From Prunella strophiata (Eukaryota > Chordata > Aves > Passeriformes > Prunellidae): a DNA stretch of 64,000 nt. The stretch is from NCBI GenBank assembly GCA_036583965.1, contig JAZBQD010000014.1, positions 67,486,395 to 67,550,394 of the forward strand, read 5' to 3'. The notes beneath the pieces are model-generated. The model saw only the letters and a list, made by a program, of their open reading frames with translations, ran no database searches and was not told the origin of the DNA. Position 1 is the stretch's first letter, and each line of letters begins with the position of its first letter. Shown here in pieces: positions 12,856 to 27,396 of this stretch. Both the position numbers and the translations under genes were made by a program.

Positions 12856-15800
12856 TTATTCAAGGGATAGTGCACCTCAAAAGCAATACAGCACCCTTGC
12901 ATTTTTGGCTTGCATTTTAAAAAAGAGATGTGAACCTGGAATGCTGAAATGGTTTTTATTGCAGAAAAGTAGTCTCATATGAAATGTGACATAATGAATA
13001 TTGCTCAGGTCTTTTCAGCTGAGAATGTGCTAAAAGACTACCAGGTCTTCAAGTTTCATGCTTGCCATCATCACTTCTATCATACTTATATGGCTGCAGT
13101 TGTCATTCTCATAAGCATACCACAACATCTACCAGAGACCCCCACACTCTCCTGAGCTAAAATCTGGAGCAATAAGGATCAATATTTTACCATTGACAGA
13201 GTTATCATTGGAGAGCTGAAAATTATGCTGGACATTTCTTGGTTAAATGTATGTTCCGTGACTTATGTGAATTTACGTTTATTTAGTTTCACTCTGTGAG
13301 AATTTATGTCACTCAGTTACAAGAGTAACACAGGCTTTGGTTAAAAAGAAAAAAAAAGCATTGGGACAGCAGCTATTAAAAGACACACACATTATCTCTG
13401 TGCCTTGTAGATTTTTCTAACGTAAAGGCAAACTTCAATTAGCTCAGCATGATATTCAGACCAGAACTGTCATAATGAAAGGATGAATCATTTTCCATTT
13501 CAGGGAGAGGGTAACAAAAAGAGTCTATAATCAGTGACGTAAGTTCGACTTGTTGATATATTGAGAAGGACTTTCATTTGAATTGTTTAGGTTTCAATCA
13601 GCTTTCTTACTTTATTAATCAGACTAAATCGATGTTATTACCCTGCCTTTTTAATCACTGCTGTTCTCATAGTACCTGTTGACAGGGGCCATGCAGAAGG
13701 CAGAAGGGTGATAATTTCAATTTTTTTTTTTTTTTCAGTCACAATGAATCTTGAAATTATTCAAACCCTGTTGCCAAGCTCTGGAAATTTGAATTCCTAA
13801 TTCTTCAAGAAACAGCCACCCTGTTTCACTGTTGTAGAACTGTAAGAGGACACTTTCTATCACTCTGAAGTTTATCCCATTTGGTAATGGAGTGATCATG
13901 TACCATTCTCTTTACACCAGTAGAGGAAAGGGGGATATGTTGCAAGTCTGAATTAAACCCAGAGTTTCCCTTTGTGAAGGCAAGCAAAGAAATGCTCCTT
14001 TTCAGCATGCAGAAAAGCTTCTCTTGCACTGAGGTGCTACACCTGCCACTTGTGATTAATTTCCCATTCTGCCCCATGTCTCACTGTGATTATTAATGAT
14101 AATGCTTTGATGGATGATGGGTGTCTGCTAAATACTTTATTGCCAAACAGGCAACAATGCTCTTGTTCAAACAGATACATGGTGGAGGGGACCAGCGCAA
14201 CAGGCAGATGAGCCCATATCCTCTTGGGAAAGGGCTTGAAACCAGCTCATGCCAGGATCTTTACCTCCCAACAGATTACTTTGGTGGTACCTTTGGAATG
14301 GGCTAAAAATTCCTGACAAGAAGCAGGAATAACAACCATAAAGGAGCTCATCTTCAAAGTCAACGTGTGTGGCAAAGTCCATGAAATATCAGACCAAGGA
14401 AACAGCTGATAGCCTTCCTCTCTTCCCTTCTTGAAACACCCCAGCATTGTTACCAGTGAATAGCTTACACATGTTCATTTTCCCACCACAAGGCACTGGT
14501 GGGACGAGGCATTGCAATTTTATCTGTTAACCAAGGTGAGGTCAACCCTGGGCTGGAGGGAAGGGAGGGGAGAAAGCTTAAAGTGCTGACCTCATTTAAC
14601 TACTTTGCAGAAAAAACAACAGGTGTCTACTTTCCAATCAGATTTTACACTAAGATCATTATCACACATTAAGTATATCATTACTAAAAAATAAAATGCA
14701 CTTTAAAGGCTCCTATCCGAAAACTAATCAGTATCTTACTATTGCCTCTGCTTATCTCTGATGTTCATTACACTCTTAACTTTTATTTTTGCAGAACAGC
14801 CTAGAAGCTTAAACTGGGTCGTACTAAGGCATTTTACAACATACACAAAGTAAACAACGTACCATCCCCAAACAACTTGCAATCTTGAAGGCAAGATGCA
14901 ACAGGTGGGTGAAGCAAAGAAGCAGGTGGGAGTGTAGAAATCATAATGACAGGATGTGTTAACACTTGTACAGTTCATAGATGATTCATCAAAATAGTTG
15001 AATTACAGCTGTCTTTCCTTTCTGTCACATAAGACAAATATTGGAATTAGCATTCAGTCTTGTTTGGGTTTTATTCATAAAAATATCCTGTACAGGTCAA
15101 GAGTGGGTTGATTTAAATGAGGTCTAAGCCTGTCCAAGGAACAATAAATTGAATACTTGCAGTGGATAGGCAAGGCCATAGGACATATTTCCACAAGTTC
15201 CTAATTCATCTGCCCTCATACAAGGATTCTCACAGATGATTAATTATCCAGCCTGAGTTTGGTGAAGAGCTGTGCACTGATCTAAGGTGAGAACCTGCAA
15301 CTGTGGTGAAAACACAAATCACAGCAACTCCTAGAGGAGAGGGAATCTAACTGTCCATGTTTTAGTATCAGACATAGTTCAATTTCATTAATTTTTGCTG
15401 CTGATGATGCATAGAGGACACCAATTCAGTGTGACCAGGAAACAGAGAGAAGAAGGATCAATGAATATACAACTCTAAAAAATAGGGAAATGGCAGGGAG
15501 AAGGTTCCCTTCTCCCTTTGAGAGAGCCTTGGCAGCTGAAGGAGCTCTGAGAGTGAAAGGATCCTGCCGAACTTTGAGAATGAGGAAGGAATCTGATAAG
15601 GGAATTGTGTTGATGTCAAAATATGACTCTGCAGAGAGACATCTGAACACATAAAGGAAACATTTGGTAGTCTTACACCGGGTTTTCTCAGCACAGGGGA
15701 AGAATCCAGTGCCTTCAGCTCCCTTCCATCACCTGGATAGAATGATCCTCATGCCAGTACCTTTTACAGGCACTGAAGAGAAGCAAATGCCTAAAAGCCA

Positions 15801-16871
15801 AAGTTGCCCTGTTTATTTAACCCTGACTGCAGTGTGCCACTCACCACATCTAAGTGTAGTTAATCCCTTAATGTTGTAGAGTCTTTGTTGCTCAAAGTCT
15901 ATGAATCAAAAGGTAAAAGGATCTGAAATAAATTTCCCTTTGACACAGTTACAGGATGAATTCTCCAGCCCATGCCACATGCAGGGTAAAATCCGTTAGT
16001 CATCAGCAGGTGTTTTTTGACACTTTGTGATGTAGGAATACAATCTGTTCCCATAAATAAACACTAAGCTTCAATGACTCCAGTTGCATTATCCATGAAG
16101 CAAAAACTGATGCTTGTTTCTGTATTTTGTGTTGGTGCAGTTCTGAGTTAGCAAGCAATGTCCAACAGATAAACCACTAAAAATGCTTAAATTAAACCTT
16201 ACCACATCCCAGATAAACAGTTACAGTGTGGAACAGGGAAGAATTTGGGCTGAGATTAACATGAGGATCCTTTGGGAAAATAGCTGCATCTGAGCTGCAT
16301 CTCAGAGCAACTCTGCAAAATAAAGAAATCCCCATCATATCACCTAGACAAAACCCTTTTAATTATGCTCTGGCAGATGATGTCTCTGTGGGAATCAGAT
16401 GTCCCATCTTGGGGTTTTCATCTTTTACAGTGAACATGTCCAGTGTGAAAAAACTGTAGGTTTGTGGGCATGCATTTAATGCATGATAGACACATTAGAA
16501 TTAAAAAATTAGTGCCCCAAAAAACTCAGTGAACCAGAGAAATGCACAGATACATTTAATAAACAAGTCTTTTGTAGTTATGTGTTGCCATAGAAGGAAA
16601 CTACACATGTCATCAGAATTTATAAATGCAGTGTTCAGAAACGGGTTGTAAGATTTGAGATAAATTTTGCATCTCAGAGGAAAATAAATTCTTTGAAACT
16701 AACCCACAACTTAGTCCTACCCTGATATTCATATTTTATCGACAATCTCACTTGACGTACATGTTTTTGCTTGGGATTTTGACAAAGATAGTTATCATTC
16801 TTGCAGCAGGCTTTGTAGACCTTAGTGGGTTTAATCTCAGTTTGGCATCTTGTGCATTGAGCACATCTTTC

Positions 16872-16902
16872 TTTTTTTTTTTTTTTTTTTTTTGGGGGGG
16901 GG
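16872..16902. repeat. Poly-T/poly-G junction tract (T22 then G9)
   Basis: A run of 22 T residues passes directly into 9 G residues with no spacer. It is listed as a simple repeat; the exact lengths could be affected by sequencing or assembly error in homopolymers. Confidence 0.85.
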
Positions 16903-19900
16903 TCTGAATAACTACATGTCTCAGAAGCAAAGCTCTAAGCACTGTGGACATTTTGGGGCCAAATGAAGTTGCATTAGTAATTAAAGGTTAACCTGAATGA
17001 AAGTTTACATAAGGAATTTTAGGGAAGCAAGGTAGTTAAACTGTCACATCATATAATTAAACTACTGTCATTCTAGATATTATTGATAAGCTTTCACTGT
17101 TGCATTTCATAATTCAAGGGTTAAGTTCCAAATATCTGAAAATAATAAGGGGTTTTGGTAAAGCCTTGCAATATCCCAAAGAGACACGACGTGATTGGTC
17201 TCTCATCAGAGCTGCCAAAAGTACTGATTGGGGTGTCAGAAGCAAGAAGAGTATGAGGAAAAAAATCACTGTATAAATAGCTAAAAAGAAACAAGAAAAT
17301 CTGAAAAGTTGCCACTGTAAACTAAGGAAAAAGTAAAAACCTCCATTATGACCTTACTAGTAACTAAATTTAAAAATATGAATATCATAATAACCTGTTA
17401 TGAACATTTAACACTGCTCACTGGGAGAACTTGTAGGAATCTTTGGTCCCATATGAGAAATGGTCAAGTGAAATCATAAATTCTGGTATTTCCCAGGTAT
17501 TTACTCCTGCTATGAGTACAAAAACCTCTAGCCCAAAGACTGCTCCAGCTTCTCTGCTGCTGAGTCCTGTGGTGATGGATGGTACTGAGCACCAGGTAGG
17601 CATCTTTGAGAGCCAAGGCTACCTCCATAATCAGGCTGAAAACAAACAAAACACAGGAATAGCCTCCTCCCCAGCTTGGTTCTTAAGATATTAGGGTGTA
17701 TTGAGAGCTTTTCTAAACACATCAGAGGAAAATGTTTATGTTTGTTTGACACACAGAAAAGTCTAATTAAAAACTAACAATATGAACCAAACCCAAAGCA
17801 GATCTGCCTTTGAAAGCCAAACATTCTGGCTGAAAACTGAAGAAAATGCATTTTCATATTAAAATGAGGTGTTTCCCTTTAAAGATATCGCCTCATTGTA
17901 AGCAAGTTTTCACATCCAAGCTCTTTTTGACAGAAAAATTTTAGCCAAGCTGCAACTTAGAAAATACTTCAGTTCACTGAGGCATAAGTCTTAAAAACAA
18001 ATGAGACAATTAAAATCACAAAGCTTCACTTGTTTTCAGAACATGGTCTTTCACCTCTCAGCATTTTCATCATAACTTTTGAATGAGCTCTAGCCTGGTC
18101 AGCCGATCCTTGTGGCCTTTCTGTCAAAATCATCACATTGCCAAAGGCCACCCCAGATAGGTCAGGGAGAAACTGTTCCCAAGGATCCCACCTTTTCCAC
18201 TGTGGGATGGGACAGGGACAGGCAGTTTGGTGCATCCTGGGACACCTCACACTCAGCAATCCTGGCTGATCACTCTTGTTTGCAGAGCTCAGGCAAAGCC
18301 TGTGCACCAGAGAATATATAAATAAAGGACCTGTGTTCGACTGCATGGATTCCAATGTAAAGCTCATACTAAAGACTTTGCAAAAAACAAGTGTATTTTC
18401 ACTATTTCAGTAGATTTCTATGAAATACATACCAATGAAAGAAGTGCTTGTATAGCAGCTATTTGGCTTTAAAGTAGCAAAGGCAATGTTTGGGGACAGG
18501 TTTATATTTTGGACACAAAACAGCCTCCATATAACCTGGCTATATCAGGATTAGAACTCTCAGACATGAGCTTTGTCAAGTGCAGGGGACAGCATAAATG
18601 ACTGTTGATTCATATTCTTTTAGGCCTGTAAAGTTATAACTATGTAATATGAACACAGGCTCTTTAGGGTAGTTTAGAGCCAACCTGGAACCCTTCCAGC
18701 CTGCATTGAAGGATTTAATGGCATAGTTTTTATTTTCTGCTTAGTGCAGTGTACCATTAATTGAAGGTAATTGTCAAGAGGAGACTGGCTTTCAAAAACT
18801 ACATAGCTCTCGACTGTTCTGGTGCAGAATGGATGCCCTGAATTTAGGATCACATTTCCCCTGTGCTCTACATTACATTTGTCTTGTCACACAATTGTGT
18901 GATTGTGTTCAACTAAATAGTTATTCGGTGCTATTACGGCATTTGAAAATGAGGACTCAAGTAACACTGCAGGGAAAGGCAGAGAGAGGGGGAGAGCCAG
19001 ATTTGTGCTGGGACGAGGACTTGTCTGCTTGAACTAAACAAAACCCTGAAAGGTATCACAGGTCTGAAGCATTTAATGGAGCAGCTCGTTTGATTTCCTG
19101 AAGAAGGAAGTAGTTTGTGGCAGAATACGTTAAAGGGAAGAATTAGCTTGTTTGCAGTCACAGAATGTGCTCATCTGGCAGTGTTTCCCTCCTCCCAGTG
19201 TGACACGTGAACTTGAGCCATTTCTCTGCACCCTCTGCTTTTCTCTGCATGAGGAAAGGAGAAAATCATAATGAGCTCCACCATGTTCTCCAGCTTGGAG
19301 AGTCAGAAGAGCAGGACCACAGGTCACTGCACAATACAGGCACAAATTTGGCCTGCTGACCCCAACCCTACTGTGTGAAGGAATTACCATAATTCACTTA
19401 AGAGATGCAACACATTAAGGGATGCTTTTTATTATCTTTACTGCAGCAATCCCCAGGAATCTCAGGCATGATCCATGAACCACATCATGCCAAGCACAGC
19501 ACAAAGGAAGGGAAGAGCCCTTGCCCCAGACTGGAGGCCATTTGTATCTCAGGGTGTAACTTGGCCCCAAACCTAGAACTTAATTAACATTGATGTTGAT
19601 GAGGTGTGAGGGAGAATGGAATCTGGTCCATCCTTCCACAGCTGCATCGGCTTTGCAATGTGAAAACCCAAGATGAGCCAAAAGTGATTAAGAAATTATT
19701 TTTGAAACTGGAGTCAGCACATGTAACCACAGTCAGACAACAGGGATCAGCAGATCTGCAATGTAAGGAGGTTTGAGTCTTACAAAGCTGCTTTAAAAGT
19801 AATGTTCCCCTGTGAAAGTCCCTCCAGGTTTTATCAGCAAATTTATCAGCAGCATCAGCTGAGGAGTGTGATCAGCCATGTGGGAAGATCTGCTCTCTTG

Positions 19901-20258
19901 TATGTCTTTTCTTAGAAATCATTTATTTGGGTTTCGTAAAAAGCATGTTGTTTCTCAGAGGCATTCTTTGGATGAATATGGGGATAGTCATTTGATTACA
20001 GATAGTATAAATGCACCTGCTTCTAGCAGGAATGACACATACCATAATTTAACTAAAAATATGAGTGATCTCCATTAAAAATCTCACTGTGTGAGCTTCA
20101 TAGGTGGTCTCTGTGCTTGTGCATGTACAGGTGGTTTAATCCTGAATAGGATCAAAATGGAAATTCCAGTTGATACTTTCAAACACTACCTGAGTGAGCA
20201 TTTGATCTTTATATGTTCAAACTTCTTAAACATATGGTGAAACAGTGTCTCTCTGTGT

Positions 20259-20261
<3 letters not shown>

Positions 20262-20300
<39 letters not shown>

Positions 20301-20308
20301 GTATACAT
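20262..20308. repeat. (TA)n microsatellite
   Basis: About 33 bp of uninterrupted TA repeat (20262-20294) decays into TATG/TATA variants up to about 20308. It is a plain dinucleotide repeat in A+T-rich sequence. Confidence 0.95.
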
Positions 20309-22090
20309 AATTAATTTCAAGGGATTCATATATAGATGCTGCACAATCTGTAATTCATTAGTGAATAACCTCCCAAAATTTCCTAGCCACTAGTGATAGA
20401 AGTAATATTTCACCTGGTCAGGGCTATCCAGAATGGAAAGATCCTTTTTTTATATGTTTTTGAAAGGAAGAAAAAAATCTAGTTATGCTCGGTGAAATAT
20501 AGGACTTCCCTGTGATGGTTTTGTTCCCTTCAGCAGATTCACAATCTCCATCTCATTTCCAAAACCTCTATACTACCATCCAGGGGTCCCCCAAAACCCA
20601 TTACTGATCAAGTATGTAGAGCTTATGCATGCAAAAAAAAAAAAAAACCCAGAAAACTAAAGGCACATTTGCAATCACATATCCCACCCAAACACAGGAC
20701 ACTCATTAGCTTCAGAAGGGTTTCAACCAACTTGGGTGAACTCTTGGACTCAGGGCCTGAAATGGTTTTTCCCCTTTTTTTGACATCCTAAAGCTACAGC
20801 TCTCAATCACTTTTGCTTTTATTGGATCTTAATGGTCATATTCAGGCAGAATGTGGCAATGCTTACATCAGACTTGAACACACAGAGGTGATTCTGGGAC
20901 CAAGCAGAAAGTTCAGTGGAGCCTCACACAGCACTGATCTCCTTAAACTCAATATGAAAGAAGATTTTTATATGATTGTGTGTGTTCTCTCACACACAGG
21001 ACATGATATTGCACTTTGTGTACATTCACGTGTTTACATATAAAATTATCACCACCAATACATTTTCTAGACACATCCTGTGCTATTCTGAAAACTCTTG
21101 GATAAAATGGCACCTTCAAAACTGTTCTGACCACTTCCTTCCATGACACTGAAGGGCTCTATGTGAAAACAGTTTACCTCTATAATGAATTGTATAATAC
21201 AGCTTCATAAATCATCAGTGATTGAAAGATGTTGAACTGATTTTGGTATATCTTTAAACAAATTACAAAAACAAATCTCCATTTCCTTGTGGTGCCCTCA
21301 ACTAAAACAAATGGTGCCAACCAGTAGCTTTTAGTAATGTTTAGAGCTGCCTATCATTTGGGCTCTTTGGGTGATTAATCGAAGATATAGAAGTAGGTAA
21401 ACACGGTGCTATTAGCTTGTCTCCTATTCTGATACAGACCAAGCTTTGCATAACCCAAAGGACATGAAACTCTTAAAAGTTCAGTGTTTGGGAATTTAAG
21501 TCATTGAGGAAAGTAATAGCTCTAATGCATTTTGCCACTGGCCCTGTACTTTTGGGGAAAACATATTGACAGTCTGGAAAAATCCTCAGAAGAAAAAATG
21601 TAAGAATTTGTACTGAGAAGGAAAAAAGGACAGGAGAGAAGGGGTTTTTTTTATAAGGATAATAGTCACCATAAATTTTTATTGCTATAATGAAAAGAAA
21701 AAAATAGTGGTAAAATGATTTAGCAAAATGTTGCAACTCCATTCTGACTTGCTCATCTGTTGCATTTATGAGTTTATAAAACATACATGTTATGAAAATA
21801 GGAGCTCTCTTGTACATCTTTATAGATAATTCATTTACTGTTTCTGAAGAAACCGCAATTTATTTGCAGATTATGTAGTTCATTTACAGAATGTTTCCAC
21901 ATTTGTCACCTACCAGCCTCTTTCTCTGAAAAGCAATAATGGAAATGGAAATGTGAAAAGAACCAGTTAAAATCAATGGAGCAGACTCAGAAAAAGATGT
22001 CAGTAAATGTACTGAAATAAGAAAAGAGAAGATGTATGTTTATAATTTCAGCTGGAAATAAACAGATATATACATATATGTTTGTATGTG

Positions 22091-22091
22091 C

Positions 22092-22152
<61 letters not shown>
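22091..22152. repeat. Compound (AT)n(GT)n microsatellite
   Basis: A short AT repeat (about 22092-22106) is followed directly by 23 copies of GT/TG (22107-22152). The frames of 71 and 77 codons that cross it on both strands are repeat artefacts. Confidence 0.95.
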
Positions 22153-22155
<3 letters not shown>

Positions 22156-24207
22156 AAACATTTATTTACTACATTTTTTAATGAAACAAACTGGAGACAT
22201 CCAGACAGTTGTGCTGACATTTCATTTCAAGGCACCACTTATAAGTTTTAATATGGACTGAACAGCTTCCTTTCTCTTGGTGTGCACATGATCAACCCTT
22301 AGAAGATTCCTGGGCCAGATTTTTGAAGAATTGGGCTCTATCTTCACCTCTACTCCTTTGTGAAAGTGGAGAAGCCTCTTCAAACATCAACATCTCTACT
22401 TTGCATGGTAAAATTTATAGCTACTCTCAGATTAAACTCTAAACTCTTTGTACTCTGTGTGCCCATGAAGCAGAATTCTGCTTTAGTGGACTGTTACCTG
22501 GGCCTTCTGTATGCCGATGCAAAAATGAGGACAGCAAAGGGGACAAAAATGAGGACAAGTCCTTCATTCTCCTTTATACCCCACATTTCCCAAACTCCAG
22601 ATTATTGTCTGTATGCCAGATAAGCATTTAAAAAAGATAAGATTTCTTTTGACATCTACTGCAATATATTGCTAAGCAAGTGTAATTATCACACACTGGC
22701 AAGTTGATGAGATGCAATCCAGTAGAAGAAGAAAATAAAATTGAAGGAACAGGACCAAAAGAAAAATAATGCAATAAAGTCAATATAATGTTATAAATTG
22801 TGTGTAAATGGATTAACCTGTGAAAATTAATGTTGATCTTCCTGGCCTAGGTCAAAGATTGTAGGAAATTTTGTTCATGCTTTAGCATGTTTGTAGACAA
22901 ACATTCCAAATATGGTTGGTAGTGTGAATATATGAAACAAACATTTTCAAATGCATTGCTGAATTGGACTGAATTTAATGAAGTGTGGGGAAATTGTAGC
23001 AATGGAAAAGCTGACTCAAAAACTAACATAATCAACAAGACAGACAAAAGTAAATAAATATCTAGATGGAACATCCATAAAACAAAATTCTTTGAATTTT
23101 GACATGAGATTTTTGTAGGGCTGATCTATAGTCAATTGTGGCAAGTAGGAGCTTTTCCACTGGTTTATGTAGTTTTTGGAATGTAGAATGAGGTATTGCT
23201 AAGGCAAAATTTTTCGTGTCCAAGGAAATAATGGACAAAATAGAAAGGTTAGCTAAGAAATAATATAGCTGGCCAAAAAACAAGACTGTACCTTGATATG
23301 AAAAATATATCAGAAAGGGTCCCTGAAGAAATTTTCAAGCAGCTCTAAAAAACAGTAATTAGGTCTGTGCAGGATTTCCAATGAGATATATATTTTTAAA
23401 AAAGAAAATAAAAAGCATCTGGTACATTTCTGATATTACAGTTATACTTGAAGAAAAATGGTTATGAATCAGGTCTTGTTCTCAACTAAATGTAAATATA
23501 TGACTCCCATTGGTGATAAAAGGAACTTCACATGCTTTCCAGAATGAAATCAATGGCTACTACAGTCATGAAATATGAAATGAACTCTCTGATTCCATGC
23601 AACAGGAATAAATACATAGAAAAAAATGTCTCTGTGATATCATTAGCTCAAAAATACCTTAGTAGATTGGAAAAAAAAATTTTGGATTTATTAATAAGAA
23701 CTTGAATTAGTAAAGTATCTAAAATGTGTATTTATCTGTAAGAAGAAAGCACACTAGGAGAAAGAATTGAGAAGTATCATAACATCTCTTTGTATGGGAA
23801 AAACTCATCAACTATTCTTCATGTACCATCTATTTTAGCTGTTGCTAAAAATAGATTTGAAATGTGTTGTGGTTTAGGAATGGCATTCCCAATTTAGTGC
23901 TCCCACTGAAACACTCCAAACCATGTTCTGCTTGCTCACTGCCACCTCACATTCAACATCCACCTGTGGCAGGATGGGGAGGAGAATTGGAGGCACAAAA
24001 GGTAAAGATCATGGTTTGAGATGACAATTTTCTGGAAAGAGCAATGAGATAAGAAAATGAGCAGTGACAGCAACAATACCAATGATTAAAAAAATAACAA
24101 TTTGCATGCAACTGCTCATCCCTGACAATTCCCAACCACTCCCTCTGACATCCCTCCAACCCACAAGAGCCTCTTTTCCTTCCAGCTGGCTGGAACCAGG
24201 ACAAAGT

Positions 24208-24350
24208 GACACTCCCCATCCCTGGAGGTGTTCAAGGCTGGGCTTAGTGAGTCTCTGAGAAACCTGGTCTAGTGGGAAAGTGCCGCTGCTGGTGGCAGAG
24301 AGGTTGGAATGAGATGATCTTTAATGTCTCTTCAACCCATTCTTTGATTC
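24208..24350 (+). mobile_element. CR1 LINE 3'-end fragment (sense)
   Basis: The order CCCATCCCTGGAGGTGTTCA, AGGTTGGAATGAGATGATCT and an ATTCTTTGATTCT end is the sense-strand 3' end of CR1, finishing in the degenerate octamer. The fragment is about 140 bp, 5'-truncated and non-coding. A T-run follows the end. Confidence 0.9.
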
Positions 24351-27300
24351 TAATTTTTTTTTTTTCCATTAGTGAACACAAATATGAATTTAGCATTCCA
24401 AATCCTACATTAAGCTATCACTTACAAGTAACTAGATATTAAAAAGCAGCATAAGAAAGCAGGGATTCAGTGAAGTGGGCGCAGAGTGAACTCCACAAAC
24501 ATTAACTTGTTCAGCAACAGGAGAAAGTATTTGTGACACTGATTCTTCATGACAAAAACTTGTCAGTGCATTGAGAATCTAGTTTTAATCTTCTGTGTAG
24601 CAGTACAAACCTTTAGTAAGATGGCTAAACTCAATAGATTTAAATTGTAGTTAGAGTACAGTGGGATTTGTCTTCTGCAAACAAGCTGCCTTCCCCATCT
24701 TAGGAGCATCTCCAGTTGATTAAAACTAAGAAATAAATTTCAAAAATGTTTATGAAAAGTTCATCTGAACCCAAACCGAAATTCAAAAATAATCTCAAAC
24801 ATGAATACAAAATATTTGTTTCCAAACACTACTTTTCACTTTTTCTCTTAAAAATGACAAAAATCTTATCTGTTTTTTAGCTTATTTTTCTATTCCAATG
24901 TTACTGCAGGGAGAAAATGCAGTGCATGCAAGCAAGAGTTAGATGGATATTATCAAAACATATTCTGCTCACTCAAGGACAAATCTAAGCTGGTATCCAA
25001 CCTAATATATTTTGTGATCTTTTTCACACACTATTTTTGTTTTTTTTTTTTTTTTTTTTTTTTTTTTTGTTTTTTTTTGACAGAGACTGTGCTCCAAGTC
25101 ATAGCTGTGCTTCAAACCTACCAGAAAAGTCTTTCCCTCACTGTTCAGCATCTCTTCTGGGAATTCAAAAGAATGGCAAAAATCCTTCCAGAAGGGAAAC
25201 TGCATGGAGACTTGCTGCTTGAGAACAAGGAAAGATGATCACTCATAAAATGCAGGTAGGAAATGAAACAGGAAAGCTATCAGATCCAGACTTCCTCCAT
25301 GAATAGAGGTTACCAAAACAAGAACTCCAAAATAAAAGAGGAAATCATTGACATTTGGTCAATCGGGACTGAACTGGCTGGAGCTGTTCCGGGCAGAGAC
25401 TGAACTGCTGTGACTCAGACAACCAGGCAGGAAAGTTGCTGAGGGCCAAATGCCAGCAAAAACATGGGAAATGTGTTACTCCACCAACGTTAAAGCAACT
25501 TCCCACCCTTGCTCTCTTTTACATTCCCCTCTTCCTGGTGAGACCAGACTTGGGCAAAGCTCTTCAGATGGCTCCTACTGAAGGCCTGGGTTTTTCCTCC
25601 CACCTGGCTGTCTCCTCCTGTCCTTCCAGACTTACTCCTTCTTTCCAAACCACACTTTTTAGGTACCACATCTGCTTTCCACCATGCCCCTGAGGAGAAA
25701 ATCCTGCCTTACCATCCTTTCTCAGCTCCAGCACACAACTGTATAGGTGTTTCAAAGATTCCTTGATGGAACAAATGAGTCAAAAAGTGTTTTAAGAGGC
25801 CAGGCCAGGGTGAGGGGTTCACCTGAACATATTAACACCCACAAGGACTATTATCACCAAAACATCTGATTCCTGCCTGATGCTGTCTGTGGAATTTCAA
25901 TGGTGATAAGGTTACTGAGACCCCCCGAATTTTCCTGAAGCTTGAAGGTATTTTTCACAATTATATTTAGCCCAGATTTTACAAGTAAAAAACGCTGAGA
26001 CTCTATTTTCTCTTGATATGCTTCAAAAATTATTAACTACTCACATGTAAGAAGAAAAAAAAAAAAAAATAGAAACTCTACACACACCCTCACACGGCTT
26101 ATAGGAGGAATTTTGGAGTTCAGAAATTCATCTGAGGTCATTCCTGTGTAACTCCCTTAGTCCTAAGAAACATTTGTGGATTATTTTAAATCTTTCTGTT
26201 TCAGAGTCCTAGCTTTTTTGTCATTTTTGTATTCCTTCTCATAGACATTAATATTTTTTGATGATATAGACTTTGAGTTCTCAGTTGTGTGACTACAGTT
26301 TTATATAATCAACACTAGGCATTGACAGACCACTTACATCCCCACATTTTTACCACACAGCTCTTTTAATTAAAGTTATGGTATTATTAATGTCTTTTTA
26401 ACTATACATTAATACAATAAATTAATGCAATGTTTGCAATGTTTCTGCACCACTTATGATAAAGGAGTTTTGACTGAGCTAGTCTCAGGATAAAACCCAT
26501 AAATGTGAAGTAAAATGAATTTTGATACAGATACGGTGCAATATTGACAAATCTGAATCTGGAACACTTCACTGAAACTGATTCAGATATGAAAGCATGC
26601 ACACCAGAGTTGGAAAGGTATAAGTAGCTGATAGAAAGAGAACACTTTTAATCTTCTCTGTAACTCTGATTTTAACATAGTCATTGACTCACACTTTTCC
26701 TATGTATGTATTTAAGATCCTAATCCATAAATGTGGAATGCAACCAGAGAAGGGAATGAGGTGAAATGCATGTATTGCTATTCTGGGCATGTGCTGTGCA
26801 TAAGAGTATTCATAATAAAGGGAGTATACAAGTTTGAGATAGATAGATACATAGATACACAAACTGATAAAAAGTGGATTCTCATTTGCAGAACTCCTCA
26901 AATAGCTGCATTATTTAGTTCGCTTTTATCTATTCAGATATCTCTCTTCAGGAGGGAAAAATTGCCTAGGAATTCATTTCCTTTGAAAGTTTAACTCTTT
27001 CTCAAAACTTATCCAATGACATGAAATTTGCCAAAAGGTTCACAGGTTACTCTGGGCATCTCACAGATACACAGTGAGGGCTCACAGAGTCATGTCCTTA
27101 CAAAATCAGACTTAAAAGGCCACAATTGTAAATCTTTCTGCAAAGATGACTCAAACGCAGATGGAGTGGATATCAAGGAGAGTTTCATGATCCAGAGAGT
27201 AGCTCCAGATTTTAAGGTTAAAGTAAGACATGTGGATGTGCTGGGGACCTTATTCTCTTTCTTTATTATTGGGATCTGACCATACTTTCTTCCTTGTCCC

Positions 27301-27396
27301 TGGCAGGACTGGACATTGTGGTTTTTCCCCAGAACAGAGCTCTATTTGTATTATATGGATTCTGTCATGTCTACCACACTCCTCTACAAAAAGTCA
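24351..27396. other. Unannotated stretch between CR1 fragments
   Basis: No gene is recognised. It contains a poly-T tract at 25040-25078, a somewhat G+C-richer block at 25360-25720 that I cannot assign, and a short imperfect GATA/GATACATA repeat near 26839-26862. Frames crossing the poly-T tract are artefacts. Confidence 0.5.
25040..25078. repeat. Poly-T tract (T29-G-T9)
   Basis: This is a run of 29 T residues interrupted by one G and then 9 more T. Read on the minus strand it is a poly-A tail-like tract, but no retrocopy body was recognised next to it. Confidence 0.9.

Larger units (their letters stand above)
12856..24207. other. Long stretch without a recognisable gene
   Basis: About 11 kb with no coding region, RNA gene or LINE fragment that I can recognise. 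Simple repeats at 16.87, 20.26 and 22.09 kb are listed separately. A block at 13440-13690 has the look of conserved regulatory DNA (see findings). A TATATAAATAAA-type motif at 18315-18326 follows a G+C-richer block (18040-18310) and might mark an old LTR, but this is weak. Open frames are short and unbiased. Confidence 0.5.

Noticed and set aside
18026..18380. Possible LTR with a TATATAAATAAA motif at 18315.
   Set aside because: Only one combined A+T-rich motif supports it, and no LTR layout or ends could be traced.
22036..22251. Plus- and minus-strand frames across the TG repeat (VCVC and HTHT repeats).
   Set aside because: They are translations of the dinucleotide microsatellite.
25002..25238. 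Three open frames rich in phenylalanine or lysine.
   Set aside because: They are translations of the poly-T/poly-A tract.
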